DNA from: Rhabdonatronobacter sediminivivens
GTDB taxonomy: Bacteria > Pseudomonadota > Alphaproteobacteria > Rhodobacterales > Rhodobacteraceae
Assembly: GCF_013415485.1 (NCBI RefSeq)
Contig: NZ_JACBXS010000004.1
Span: forward strand, 62,001-126,000
Reading direction: 5' to 3'
DNA: 64,000 nt
Position numbers and translations under genes: made by a program. How positions within the stretch are numbered: position 1 is the stretch's first letter; every line of letters starts with the position of its first letter. This document shows, piece by piece, positions 7,597 through 15,977 of the stretch. The notes under the pieces are model-generated. The model had not been told where the DNA came from and ran no database searches. It saw only the letters and a program-made list of their open reading frames with translations.

Positions 7597-8584
7597 GCAC
7601 CTCTTCCAGAATCGAGCGGTCCCACAGATCGGCGCTGACCGGCATCCCCAGCAGGTCCAGCGTCTCGATGTTCTGCGCTACGGTCTCATCCGTCCACCAG
7701 CCGAAGCCGTGTTCATCGGTCAGGTCCGAGAACATCAGCGGCACCTGGCGGCGGGCCTGTTCAAGCTGGGTGTCGCGGTCCAGCCCGGCGTCCGGAAAGC
7801 GCGCGAGCGTCAGATCGGTGGCGGCCTCCAGGTCGCGGCGGTATTCCTCCCAGCCCTGCACCTCACCTGCGATCAGCGCCACCAGATCGGCGCGGCGGTT
7901 GGCGATGGAGTCCTCGGTGGCGATGTAGGTCTGCGAATGCAGCGTATAGCCGAAATCGGCCATCAGCATGACCGTCGGATCAATCCCGCGCACATACATG
8001 GACACCGGAATGTCGGTGGACCAGGTCAGCAGGCAATCCACCTCTCCGGCGATCAGGGGGGCGGCGTCATATTGCGTGGGGATGATGGTGATGGCGTCGA
8101 AATCCACGTCATTGAGCGTGGCCAGCGTGCGCAACACGGGCGTGTTGGCGGTGGCCATGCCGATGCGCTTGCCCTCCAGATCGGCGGGGCTGTTCACGGG
8201 GTTGTCGGGGAGCGAGGTGATGGCGAAGGGGTTGTTCTGCATCGCCACGGCGATGATCTTGAAGGGCGCCCCCTGCTGGACGGCGGCGGCGGTATAATCG
8301 GCCGCCGAAATCCCCACCAGCGCGGTGCCCGAGACCACCGGCGGCTCCACCGGCGCGTTCGGCCCGCCGCTGTCCAGCCGCACGTTCAGGCCCCGGTCCG
8401 CCCAGAAGCCACGTTCATCGGCGATATAGCTGCCCGCAAACTGCACCGAATGCAGCCAGGACAGCTGCAGCGCCACATCGGTCTGCGCGAAGGCCGCCCG
8501 CGGCCCCATGCCCAGCGTCCAGGCGCCCAGCCCGGACAGCCCCATGCCCATCAGGTGCCGGCGCGAGATCTGAAACCGTGTCAT
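7589..8584 (-). CDS. NMT1/THI5-like ABC substrate-binding protein with Tat-type signal
   Basis: A 331-residue periplasmic binding protein. The N-terminus has a twin-arginine-like signal (SRRHLMG followed by a hydrophobic stretch ending near AFAQ). The mature part begins VALQLSWLHSVQFAGSYIA, which with GFWADRGLNVRLDSGG is typical of the NMT1/SsuA fold used for pyrimidine thiamin precursors, riboflavin, sulfonates or nitrate. The ATG at 8584 was chosen because GGGAG lies seven bases upstream; an ATG at 8590 is too close to it. It is the first gene of the four-gene operon. No TPP-riboswitch core was found in the 128-bp leader, so thiamin control is not supported. Confidence 0.88.
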   Translation of the reverse strand: MTRFQISRRHLMGMGLSGLGAWTLGMGPRAAFAQTDVALQLSWLHSVQFAGSYIADERGFWADRGLNVRLDSGGPNAPVEPPVVSGTALVGISAADYTAAAVQQGAPFKIIAVAMQNNPFAITSLPDNPVNSPADLEGKRIGMATANTPVLRTLATLNDVDFDAITIIPTQYDAAPLIAGEVDCLLTWSTDIPVSMYVRGIDPTVMLMADFGYTLHSQTYIATEDSIANRRADLVALIAGEVQGWEEYRRDLEAATDLTLARFPDAGLDRDTQLEQARRQVPLMFSDLTDEHGFGWWTDETVAQNIETLDLLGMPVSADLWDRSILEEVHG

Positions 8585-8712
8585 TGTCATTCTCCCTGTT
8601 GTCGCGTTCGTCGCTGTTCAACCTAGTGTCAGGCGCGGCCCCCGCAAGTTGCCGGGCGTGCCCCCCGCTTGCGGCAGGGGTCCGGCGTCCGGTGCTGCCG
8701 CCGTGCGCCGGT

Positions 8713-10290
8713 TCAGGCGCCGCCATCGCGCGCACGCGTCCAGCGAAACAGCCAGACCGGCGCCACCAGCGCGCCGCTGTCGCGTCGGCGCAGACGCAGG
8801 CGCAACTCGGCCAGGTCCACGCCGTCGTCCGGGGTGAGCACGAAACTGGCGCGCAGGGTGCCGCGTTCGGGGGTCAGCACATAAAGCGCCTGCCCGTCGA
8901 TCTTCGCGCCCGGGTCCGCGTCGATGTCCAGGCGCAGCGCTGCCGGGTCCGGGGCCTCTGCCCCCGCAACGGCCGGGAAATCGATCACGAACAGCCGCCC
9001 CGCCCGGTTCACCGGCTCCACCCCCGAGGCGCTGCGCAACGGCAGCAGCGGCAGGTCCTGCGCGCCCCGCGGCAAGGCCTGCGGCCCCGGCGGCTGCCAG
9101 CGCAGGCGATAGTCGAAGCGATGCGCATGCCCCGGCTGCAACGCGGCGGCGGGGCGCCAGAAGGCCACGATATTATCGGCATATTCGTCGATTGTGGGGA
9201 TCTCCAGCAGCATCACCGCGCCGGGGCCCCAGTCGCCCAGGGGTTCGACCATGGCCGAGGGGCGGCGATCATAGGCGCCCTCGGCATCGCGGAACCGCTC
9301 AAAGCGATCGGACGATTGCAGCAGGCCGAAGCGGCGCGGCCCCTCATCGACAAAGGCGGACATCTGAAGCTGCGCGGGATTGGCAAGGGGCCGCCAGAGG
9401 CGCTCTCCGGCGCCATTGTCGATGACCAGCACATCGCTGTCATGCACGGCGGGGCGGAAATCATCGATGAAACCGGGGCCAAGGTCCGAATGCTGGAACA
9501 TCGAGGTCAGCGGCGCGATGCCCGCATCCGCCAGAGCCTCACGCGCGAAGAGGTGGAGCGAGAGGTCCATCACCGTATCCGGCGCGCCTTCGCGGCCCGG
9601 GCGCAGATCGCAGATCAGCGCGGCGGCGGCGCGCGGGCTGTCGATCAGGCAGCCCAGTTGCACCGACGCCGCATCGGCGCCAAAAATGGTGATATGGCGG
9701 GTGACGGGGAATTCCTCGGGGGCCGGGCCGCCGGTGCCCAGCGCCAGCGCGCGGGCCGAAAGCCCGTATGCCGTGTCGCGCGCAAGTGCGCGGAAGTAGC
9801 TGGCGCCCTGAATGACCACGATCTCGTCGCGCTGGTCAGGGGCGTTCATGGGCGCGGTCAGGCGCAGGCCGGAAAAGCCCATGTCGGCGGCGTCCATCCG
9901 GGGCGGGCCATCGGGGAAATAGCGGGGCGCGAAGTCGAAAAGCGCGGGGTCGAAAGGGTGCTGCTGTGCCGCGCCGGGCAACTGGACGGCCACCGGGTCC
10001 CGGAACAGCCAGCCGGGGGGCAGCAGATCAGCCTGGAACGGGCCGCCCAGCGGGATCTGCGCGGCCCCGCCCGCGCGCGGCCGGACGGCGCGGTAGCTGT
10101 CATAGGTCAGCGCATCAAAAGGCGGCTGCAACAGGTTCTCTGGCGGCGCATGTGGGGTTTCGGCCAACCGCCGGGCGGTGGCGATCATGGCATCCGGGCT
10201 GCCCGCCGCGCCGATGTCCTGCGCCGGGGCCGGTCCGGGCCGAAGCCCCAGCGCCGCCACGGCACTGGCCAGAAACGCCCGCCGTCTCAT
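8713..10290 (-). CDS. opgG: Periplasmic glucan biosynthesis protein OpgG/OpgD family
   Basis: A 525-residue periplasmic protein needed for synthesis or shaping of osmoregulated periplasmic glucans. The signal sequence is MRRRAFLASAVAALGLR..., an RR-type signal cleaved near PAPAQ. Family hallmarks are SSDRFERFRDAEGAYDRRPS and VMLLEIPTIDEYADNIVAFW in the middle, and a C-terminal immunoglobulin-like domain from about residue 410. Its start overlaps the opgH stop by four bases (ATGA), so the two are coupled in the order opgH-opgG, the reverse of the E. coli mdoGH order. Confidence 0.93.
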   Translation of the reverse strand: MRRRAFLASAVAALGLRPGPAPAQDIGAAGSPDAMIATARRLAETPHAPPENLLQPPFDALTYDSYRAVRPRAGGAAQIPLGGPFQADLLPPGWLFRDPVAVQLPGAAQQHPFDPALFDFAPRYFPDGPPRMDAADMGFSGLRLTAPMNAPDQRDEIVVIQGASYFRALARDTAYGLSARALALGTGGPAPEEFPVTRHITIFGADAASVQLGCLIDSPRAAAALICDLRPGREGAPDTVMDLSLHLFAREALADAGIAPLTSMFQHSDLGPGFIDDFRPAVHDSDVLVIDNGAGERLWRPLANPAQLQMSAFVDEGPRRFGLLQSSDRFERFRDAEGAYDRRPSAMVEPLGDWGPGAVMLLEIPTIDEYADNIVAFWRPAAALQPGHAHRFDYRLRWQPPGPQALPRGAQDLPLLPLRSASGVEPVNRAGRLFVIDFPAVAGAEAPDPAALRLDIDADPGAKIDGQALYVLTPERGTLRASFVLTPDDGVDLAELRLRLRRRDSGALVAPVWLFRWTRARDGGA

Positions 10291-12752
10291 GCCGCGCTGC
10301 GCCCGGGCTGCGGCGACGGGGTGGCGCGCCGGGCGACGGCATCGCGCAGCACGACCATCCGGTAGCCCATGATCCCGGCACGATGCGCCTGGGTCAGGGC
10401 ATTGCCGCCGATCATGTTGGCAAAGAGCGGCACCCGCCCAAGCCCCAGCGCATCGGCCAGCGGCCCGGCCAGCCGCAGCGCCCGGTCCCGCCAGCGGTCC
10501 AGCCGCAGCAGCGGGCTGAGGTCGCGCTGTTCGACGGGGTCGAACGCTTGCGCGCGGGCCTCGGCGATCAGCCCCGCCGCAGGCGAGACATGCCCCAGCC
10601 GCCAGCCCCGGCGGAAGGCCGCAACCAGCCCCTGCCCGCGCGGGTCCAGCCGCTCAGGGTCCGTGGCCAGCATGTCATCGACAATGATCAGCACACCCCC
10701 TGGGCGCAGATGAGCGCGGGCCGCGCGCAGGAAGCCCGCGGCGCTGTCGGTGTGGACATGGCTTTCAATGGCGATGACCAGATCGGCACGCGGCAGCAAC
10801 GGCGGGCAGGTGAAATCCGACTGCACCACCTGGACCTGCCGCTCCAGCCCGCGCGCCCGGGCAAAGCCGCGGGCAAGGCGCACCTGCTCGGCGCTCAGCG
10901 TGACGCCGGTCAGATGCGCCCCGGGCCAGCGCCGGGCCAGATGCAGCAACGTGCCCCCGACCCCGCAGCCCAGATCACAGACCTGCGCGGGAAGGCGGCC
11001 AAGGGCGGCCTCGGCAGCCGTGGCGACCAGAGTGTTGACATGCGCGCTTGCCGCCTCCACGCCTGCCAGACCCTCGGCCCAAAGCGGTCGATGGATCGCC
11101 AGCGCCGCGCCGCTGCCGCCGATGGCCAGGAACCGCCGGGTGCTGGCGTCATAATACGCGGCCACGGCATTGGTGCCGGGACGCGGAGCATCGAACCAGC
11201 GGATCAGCCAGGGCGCGGCCAGCAACGGGCCAACGACCGGCACCACCACGGTCGCCGCCAGAAGCGCGGCACCGGCGCCTCCGCCCAACATCATCTGTGG
11301 CGCCGTTACGGCAAGGGCGATGACGCCGCCCGCGATGGCCTCAGGGCGGCCGGGTGCAGCGGTGGCCGAGGCGGCGCTCCCGGCGGGCTGCCAGCCGCTG
11401 TCGCGCCCGGCGGCGACGGCCAGCACGAACCCCGTGCGCCGGATCATGGCCAGCGGCGCAAACAGCGTGGTCTGGGCCAGTTCGCCCCAGAGCGCGCGGC
11501 GCAGCGTGGCCCGGCGCGAAGGCGTCATCCGCCCCTGTCGCCAGCGCGCCAGCCCGGCCAGTTTCGGCACCATCAGCAGCGCCAGCGTTGCCCCCAGCGG
11601 TGCCAGCGCGGCCCAGGTCGCATGCACAGCACCGGAGCCAAGCATCACCACCAGCATCAGCCAGATCGGCGCCGAGAGGTAACTCTGGATCCCCGCCAGC
11701 AGGTGCAGGCGGCTGGCCGGATGCAGCCCGCGCGCACCGATCAGGCGCAGGTGCTGCAGGTTCCCCTGCGCCCAGCGCCGGTCCCGGCGGTGATGGGCCT
11801 GCACGCTCTCGGGGCTGTCCTCGAAGCTGCCGCGGGCCTCGGGATCGATCACCACCTTCCAGCCCGCCCGGCGCAGGGCGGCGGCTTCGATGAAATCATG
11901 GCTGAGGATCACCCCCCCCATCGGCGCGCGCCCCGGCAGCGCGGGCAGCGGCGTGACTTCGGCAAAGGCTCGGGTGCGGATCAGCGCGTTATGGCCCCAG
12001 TAATTGCCCGCGTCACCGCTGAGCCGCGCCAGCCCATGGGCAAAGCCCGCCCCGCACAGCCGCGCCGAAAGCCGCTGCATGCCCGCCAGGCGGCTTTGGC
12101 CCGGACGCAGCCGGATGGCGCATTGGATCAGCCCCAGGTCCGGTTCCGCGGCCATGCGCGCGCGCAACCCCGCCAGCCGTTCGGCGCTGAAACCGCTGTC
12201 GGCATCCAGCACCAGCATCGAGTCATAATCCGCGCCATGCGCGGCGATCCAGTCCTGCAGATTGCCCGGCTTGCGCCCCTCTGGCTCGGCCCGGTTGCGG
12301 TAGCGCACGCCCAGGGGCGCAAAGACCCGGGCTTCGGCGGCGCGGGCCTGCGGCGATGCGGTGTCCGAGAGGATGAAGATATCGCACACCCCCTGCAGCC
12401 CCGCCCGGCGCAGGCCGCGCCGAAACACGGCGATGCGCGCAGCAATCGGGTCAGGGTCCTCGCCGCAGACCAGCCAGAGGACCGCGGTGCGCGCCCGCGC
12501 GGGGGCCGCCCGCGGCGATGGCGATGCAGGCACACCGCCACGCCCCATCAGCGCCGTGATCGCCGCTCCGGCCAGCCAGAAGGCGTTGAACGCAAACAGC
12601 GCCAGCACCACGCCCGCCAGCCAGGGGTTGGTGGCCGGCAGGTCCACCCCCAGCCACAACAGCGACACCAGCGCCCCCGTCACCGCGCCCGCCAGCCAGA
12701 GTTGACGGCAGCGCGCGGGCGTCAGGGTCATGGGGGCGCGGGGACGGTCCAT
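10287..12752 (-). CDS. opgH: OpgH glucosyltransferase fused to a C-terminal SAM-dependent methyltransferase
   Basis: An 821-residue chimera. Residues 1-520 are a shortened OpgH (GT2), the inner-membrane enzyme that polymerises the glucan backbone. They show two N-terminal membrane segments (15-36 and 43-68), DAD at 183-185, HDFIEA at 285-290, RRDRRW at 322-327 (the Q/R-x-x-R-W site) and further membrane segments from 352. Residues about 530-821 form a class I methyltransferase: AAYYDASTRRFLAIGG, motif I DLGCGVGG (593-600), and a late motif RPGGVLIIVDDML. It resembles the fatty-acyl/isoprenoid small-molecule methyltransferase group. E. coli OpgH is about 847 residues without this domain. It follows cytochrome b561 by three bases and overlaps opgG by four. 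Confidence 0.9.
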   Translation of the reverse strand: MDRPRAPMTLTPARCRQLWLAGAVTGALVSLLWLGVDLPATNPWLAGVVLALFAFNAFWLAGAAITALMGRGGVPASPSPRAAPARARTAVLWLVCGEDPDPIAARIAVFRRGLRRAGLQGVCDIFILSDTASPQARAAEARVFAPLGVRYRNRAEPEGRKPGNLQDWIAAHGADYDSMLVLDADSGFSAERLAGLRARMAAEPDLGLIQCAIRLRPGQSRLAGMQRLSARLCGAGFAHGLARLSGDAGNYWGHNALIRTRAFAEVTPLPALPGRAPMGGVILSHDFIEAAALRRAGWKVVIDPEARGSFEDSPESVQAHHRRDRRWAQGNLQHLRLIGARGLHPASRLHLLAGIQSYLSAPIWLMLVVMLGSGAVHATWAALAPLGATLALLMVPKLAGLARWRQGRMTPSRRATLRRALWGELAQTTLFAPLAMIRRTGFVLAVAAGRDSGWQPAGSAASATAAPGRPEAIAGGVIALAVTAPQMMLGGGAGAALLAATVVVPVVGPLLAAPWLIRWFDAPRPGTNAVAAYYDASTRRFLAIGGSGAALAIHRPLWAEGLAGVEAASAHVNTLVATAAEAALGRLPAQVCDLGCGVGGTLLHLARRWPGAHLTGVTLSAEQVRLARGFARARGLERQVQVVQSDFTCPPLLPRADLVIAIESHVHTDSAAGFLRAARAHLRPGGVLIIVDDMLATDPERLDPRGQGLVAAFRRGWRLGHVSPAAGLIAEARAQAFDPVEQRDLSPLLRLDRWRDRALRLAGPLADALGLGRVPLFANMIGGNALTQAHRAGIMGYRMVVLRDAVARRATPSPQPGRSAA

Positions 12753-12755
12753 GGA

Positions 12756-13325
12756 TCAGCGCCCGACCGGCGGCCAGATGCGGGAAAACACGCCATCGCG
12801 CTTGAGCGCATGCTGCACCGCCGCCCCCACATGCGCCAGGATCAGCGCGATGAGCACGAACCGCCCCGTGCTGTGGATCGCCTGCGCCGTTTCCGCCAGC
12901 GAGTCCGAGCGCGGCACCATCGCGGGCACCCCCAGCGCATCGAGCATCTCCACCGGGAACCCCCCGGCGCGGACCCGGATATAGCCGCTGACGGTCATCA
13001 CCAGCAGCATGGCATAAAGCCCCCAATGCGCCAGCTTCGCCACCGCCTGCTGCCAGCCCGGCATGGTTGCAGGCATCGGCGGCGCGGGGGTGGCCACCCG
13101 CCACAGGATGCGCAGCACCACCAGAAGGAAGATGATCACGCCGCCATTCTTGTGCAGGATGAACAGCAGATCCTGGGTCGCGCGCTCCAGCCCCTCGCGC
13201 TGCATCACATTGGCGATGGGGATCGTGCCGATGATCAGAATGGCGACAAGCCAGTGCAGAAAGCGCACGGGCACGGCGTAGCGCACAACCGGCGGGCGAC
13301 CGGCGTCCGGGGTCTGATGGGTCAT
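12756..13325 (-). CDS. Cytochrome b561 family protein
   Basis: A 189-residue integral membrane di-heme-type cytochrome b. It has about four membrane segments (HWLVAILIIGTIPIANVM, VIIFLLVVLRILWRV, LAHWGLYAMLLVMTVSGYI and FVLIALILAHVGAAVQHAL) carrying the expected paired histidines: the RFLHW motif near residue 27, HK after helix 1, H in helix 3 and H in helix 4. Such proteins act as superoxide:ubiquinone oxidoreductases or quinone-linked electron carriers. The start is MTHQTPDAG (13325); the longer reading is unlikely. It ends three bases before the opgH start and is probably cotranscribed, an odd partner for glucan synthesis. Confidence 0.9.
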   Translation of the reverse strand: MTHQTPDAGRPPVVRYAVPVRFLHWLVAILIIGTIPIANVMQREGLERATQDLLFILHKNGGVIIFLLVVLRILWRVATPAPPMPATMPGWQQAVAKLAHWGLYAMLLVMTVSGYIRVRAGGFPVEMLDALGVPAMVPRSDSLAETAQAIHSTGRFVLIALILAHVGAAVQHALKRDGVFSRIWPPVGR

Positions 13326-13548
13326 GGCATACCTCCTGATGCTGCCGCGCTTCCGGGGCGCGCAGAGGCGCCTTGCGCATGGTTGCCCCAACAAACTCGC
13401 ACGCCAGCGGGGTCGTTGCACGAATTTTATGGTAATTAGTGCGGACAGGGCGCAGGCAACTTGTAAGGGCGGTGATTTGCCGGGTGGGCTTTCACCACTT
13501 CGTGACCGCGCCAGGTTGATCCGCGCGTCACGGAACTAGTTACATTCG

Positions 13549-14346
13549 ATGACCATGACCCGAAACACCACCCTTACGGCATATACCGGGCCCCTGCGCG
13601 GGCCGCAGCACCACGGGCTGCTTGCACTGGCGGTGCTGACCCCGCTGGCCTGCGCGGCCAGTGCCGGGCTGGCGCTGGCGGGCGACGCCGTGCAGGCTGC
13701 GCTGCCCGCCGCCGTGACCCTGGCGCTGTGCGTCGCGGGGGGCGCGCTGATCCTGCGCGGTCTGGGGTCCGAGAGCTACCCCCATGACCGTCTGGGCCTG
13801 TGCAACATGATCACCATGACCCGCGGCGCCGGGATTGCGGTGCTGGCCGGGCTGGTGGCGGCACCGCAGGCGCTGGCGGCCGGGGGCGCATTCGGCTGGG
13901 CGGTGCTGGCGCTGGCGGTGATCGTGCTGGCGCTGGACGGGCTGGACGGGTGGCTGGCGCGGCGCTCGGGGCTGCGCTCGCGCTTCGGGGCGCGGTTCGA
14001 TGTGGAATCCGATGTGATCTTTGCCATCGTCATGGCGGCGCTGGCCTCGCAGGCGGACAAGGTCGGCGCCTGGTTCCTGCTGCTGGGGCTGTTGCGCCCC
14101 GCGTTCCTGCTGGCGGGCGCGGTCTGGCCCGTGCTGCGCGCGCCCCTGCCGGACCGGCGCTGGCGCAAGGTCATGGCAGCCTTGCAGATGAGCGTGCAGG
14201 TCGCCCTGCTGGCGCCGCTGGTGGCCCCGCCCTTGTCCTCGGGACTGGGCGCTGGCATCCTCTTGGCCATGCTGATGTCCTTTGCAATCGATATCCGCTG
14301 GCTGATCCTGCGCGGGCGCGCGGTGCCACGGTTTGCGGCGCCGTGA
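13549..14346 (+). CDS. CDP-alcohol phosphatidyltransferase family enzyme
   Basis: A 265-residue membrane enzyme that transfers a phosphatidyl (or CDP-activated) group to an alcohol. It carries the exact family signature D-x2-D-G-x2-A-R-x8-G-x3-D-x3-D from Asp130 (DGLDGWLARR) to Asp155. About six membrane segments surround it. The extra N-terminal membrane region (about residues 22-70) is longer than in PgsA or PssA, so the product need not be a standard phospholipid. It heads a three-gene operon (overlaps TGATG, then ATGA) divergent from the cytochrome b561-opgHG operon. The start at 13549 has a weak ribosome-binding site; 13555 is an alternative. Confidence 0.88.
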   Translation: MTMTRNTTLTAYTGPLRGPQHHGLLALAVLTPLACAASAGLALAGDAVQAALPAAVTLALCVAGGALILRGLGSESYPHDRLGLCNMITMTRGAGIAVLAGLVAAPQALAAGGAFGWAVLALAVIVLALDGLDGWLARRSGLRSRFGARFDVESDVIFAIVMAALASQADKVGAWFLLLGLLRPAFLLAGAVWPVLRAPLPDRRWRKVMAALQMSVQVALLAPLVAPPLSSGLGAGILLAMLMSFAIDIRWLILRGRAVPRFAAP

Positions 14347-15977
14347 TGGCGGCACAGGGCCTGCTGCGCCTGCTGACGGCGGCGGCGATCTTCTATCTGA
14401 TCCTGATCCAGCCCAACCACCCGGCAGCCATGACCTGGGGCGCACTGGGCATGTTCCCGCTGGAGCTTCCGGCGCTGCTGGCGGCGCTGATCCTGGCCGG
14501 GCCGGGCCCGGCAGGGCTGGCGCTGCGCGCGGCGCTGACCGGGGTGCTGCTGGGGGTCGCATTGCTGAAACTGGCGGATTTCGGCACTTTCATCGCCTTC
14601 AACCGCGGCTTCAACATCGTGGTGGATTACAACCTGATCCCCGCCGCATGGGAGCTTGCCCGCGGCAGTTTCGGCACCATGCAGGCGGTTCTGGCCGTGG
14701 CGCTGGCGGGGCTGGTGCTGGTGGTGAGTGCGGCGGCGCTGTGGTGGGCCGGAGGGGTGTGGGCCGCCCTGGGCCGGGAGCGCGGGCGGTGGGGCGCGGC
14801 GGTGCTGCTGGTCCCCGCCCTGGCCCTGGCCCTGGCCGAGATCGGCCAGGCCCGGCGCGCCTGGACCCTGCCCGCCCCGGTGGCGCAGGCCCTCCCCGGC
14901 GCGGCCTTCACCGCCCGCGTGGCCTGGGAGCGCGCCTTGCAGGTCCGGGACACCCGCGCCGATCTGGCCGCCTTTCGCCGTGCCGCACGGCAGGATCCCA
15001 TGACCGACGCCGGGCCGCTGTTCGATCTGGCCAGGGACCGTGACATCATCCTGATCTATGTCGAAAGCTACGGTCGCTCCAGCTTTGAAAACCCGCTCTA
15101 TATCGACACGCATACCGGCACCCTGCGCGACATTCAGGCGGATCTGGCCGGGCGCGGGCTGGCCATGCGCGCCGGCTGGGCACGGGCACCGATGGTGGGG
15201 GGGCAAAGCTGGCTGGCGCATGGGTCGGTGGCCTCGGGGATGTGGCTGGACACGCAGGGGCGTTACCGCGCGCTGCTGGCCAGCCCCCGCCGCACCCTGT
15301 TCCATTTTGCCCGGGAGGCGGGCCTGCGCACAGTGGCGATCAAACCCGCCCATGTCTTTCCCTGGCCCGAAGGCGCCTTCTTCGGCTTCGATGCCATCTA
15401 TAACGCCCCTGACCTGGGCTATGCGGGCGCGCCGTTCAACTGGGTGACCATGCCGGACCAGTTCACCCTGCATGCGCTGGACCGGTTGGAGCGCAGCGCC
15501 CCGCAGGGCAGCCGCGCGCCCCTGCTGGCGCAGGTGGCGCTGGTATCCTCGCACGCGCCGTTCCTGCCGGTGCCGCCGGTGATCGACTGGGACAAGATCG
15601 GCGATGGCACGGTCTTCAACCAATGGGCCAGCACCGGCGACCCGCCCGAGGTCGTCTGGCGTGACCATGACCGCGTGCGTGAGAAATTCCGCCTGGCGGT
15701 GGATTACAGCCTGCAGACGCTGGGCGCCTGGGCCGCGCGCCATGCCGATGATCCGCCGCTGATCATCGCCCTGGGCGACCATGAGCCCGCGCGCTTCATC
15801 TCGGGGGTGGATGGCTATGACGTGCCGGTGCATGTGATCGGCCCGCCGGAACTGGTCGCGCGGTTCGAGGCGCTGGGCTGGACCGAAGGCATGATCCCCG
15901 ACCCCGCCACCCCGACCCTGCCCATGGATGACCTGCGCGACGCGCTGCTGCGCATCTTCGGCAGCGGCCTGCAATGA
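14346..15977 (+). CDS. Membrane-anchored sulfatase/alkaline-phosphatase superfamily enzyme
   Basis: A 543-residue protein. The first 165 residues hold about five membrane helices; the rest is an extracytoplasmic alkaline-phosphatase-superfamily domain. Visible elements are IILIYVESYGRSSFENP (234-250, metal-binding Glu/Ser region), MVGGQSWLAHGSVASG (283-298, with the likely nucleophile Ser or Thr region), and GDHEPARF near 478 (metal-binding Asp-His). This architecture matches phosphoglycerol and phosphoethanolamine transferases (LtaS, OpgB, EptA) rather than soluble sulfatases. Next to opgGH, a glucan-decorating phosphotransferase is plausible but is inference. ATG at 14346 overlaps the upstream stop; the stop overlaps the next gene by ATGA. 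Confidence 0.85.
   Translation: MAAQGLLRLLTAAAIFYLILIQPNHPAAMTWGALGMFPLELPALLAALILAGPGPAGLALRAALTGVLLGVALLKLADFGTFIAFNRGFNIVVDYNLIPAAWELARGSFGTMQAVLAVALAGLVLVVSAAALWWAGGVWAALGRERGRWGAAVLLVPALALALAEIGQARRAWTLPAPVAQALPGAAFTARVAWERALQVRDTRADLAAFRRAARQDPMTDAGPLFDLARDRDIILIYVESYGRSSFENPLYIDTHTGTLRDIQADLAGRGLAMRAGWARAPMVGGQSWLAHGSVASGMWLDTQGRYRALLASPRRTLFHFAREAGLRTVAIKPAHVFPWPEGAFFGFDAIYNAPDLGYAGAPFNWVTMPDQFTLHALDRLERSAPQGSRAPLLAQVALVSSHAPFLPVPPVIDWDKIGDGTVFNQWASTGDPPEVVWRDHDRVREKFRLAVDYSLQTLGAWAARHADDPPLIIALGDHEPARFISGVDGYDVPVHVIGPPELVARFEALGWTEGMIPDPATPTLPMDDLRDALLRIFGSGLQ

Noticed and set aside
8585-8712. Possible TPP riboswitch in the leader of the NMT1-type importer operon.
   Set aside because: The conserved CTGAGA and TGAACCTGATC-type cores are missing; only a CCGCAAG/CTTGCGG stem (8642-8674) is visible.
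9966-13439. Very long plus-strand reading frame (1157 codons) opposite opgG, opgH and cytochrome b561.
   Set aside because: It is antisense to three well-recognised proteins, has Arg/Pro/Gly/Gln-rich shadow composition, and contains no recognisable domain.
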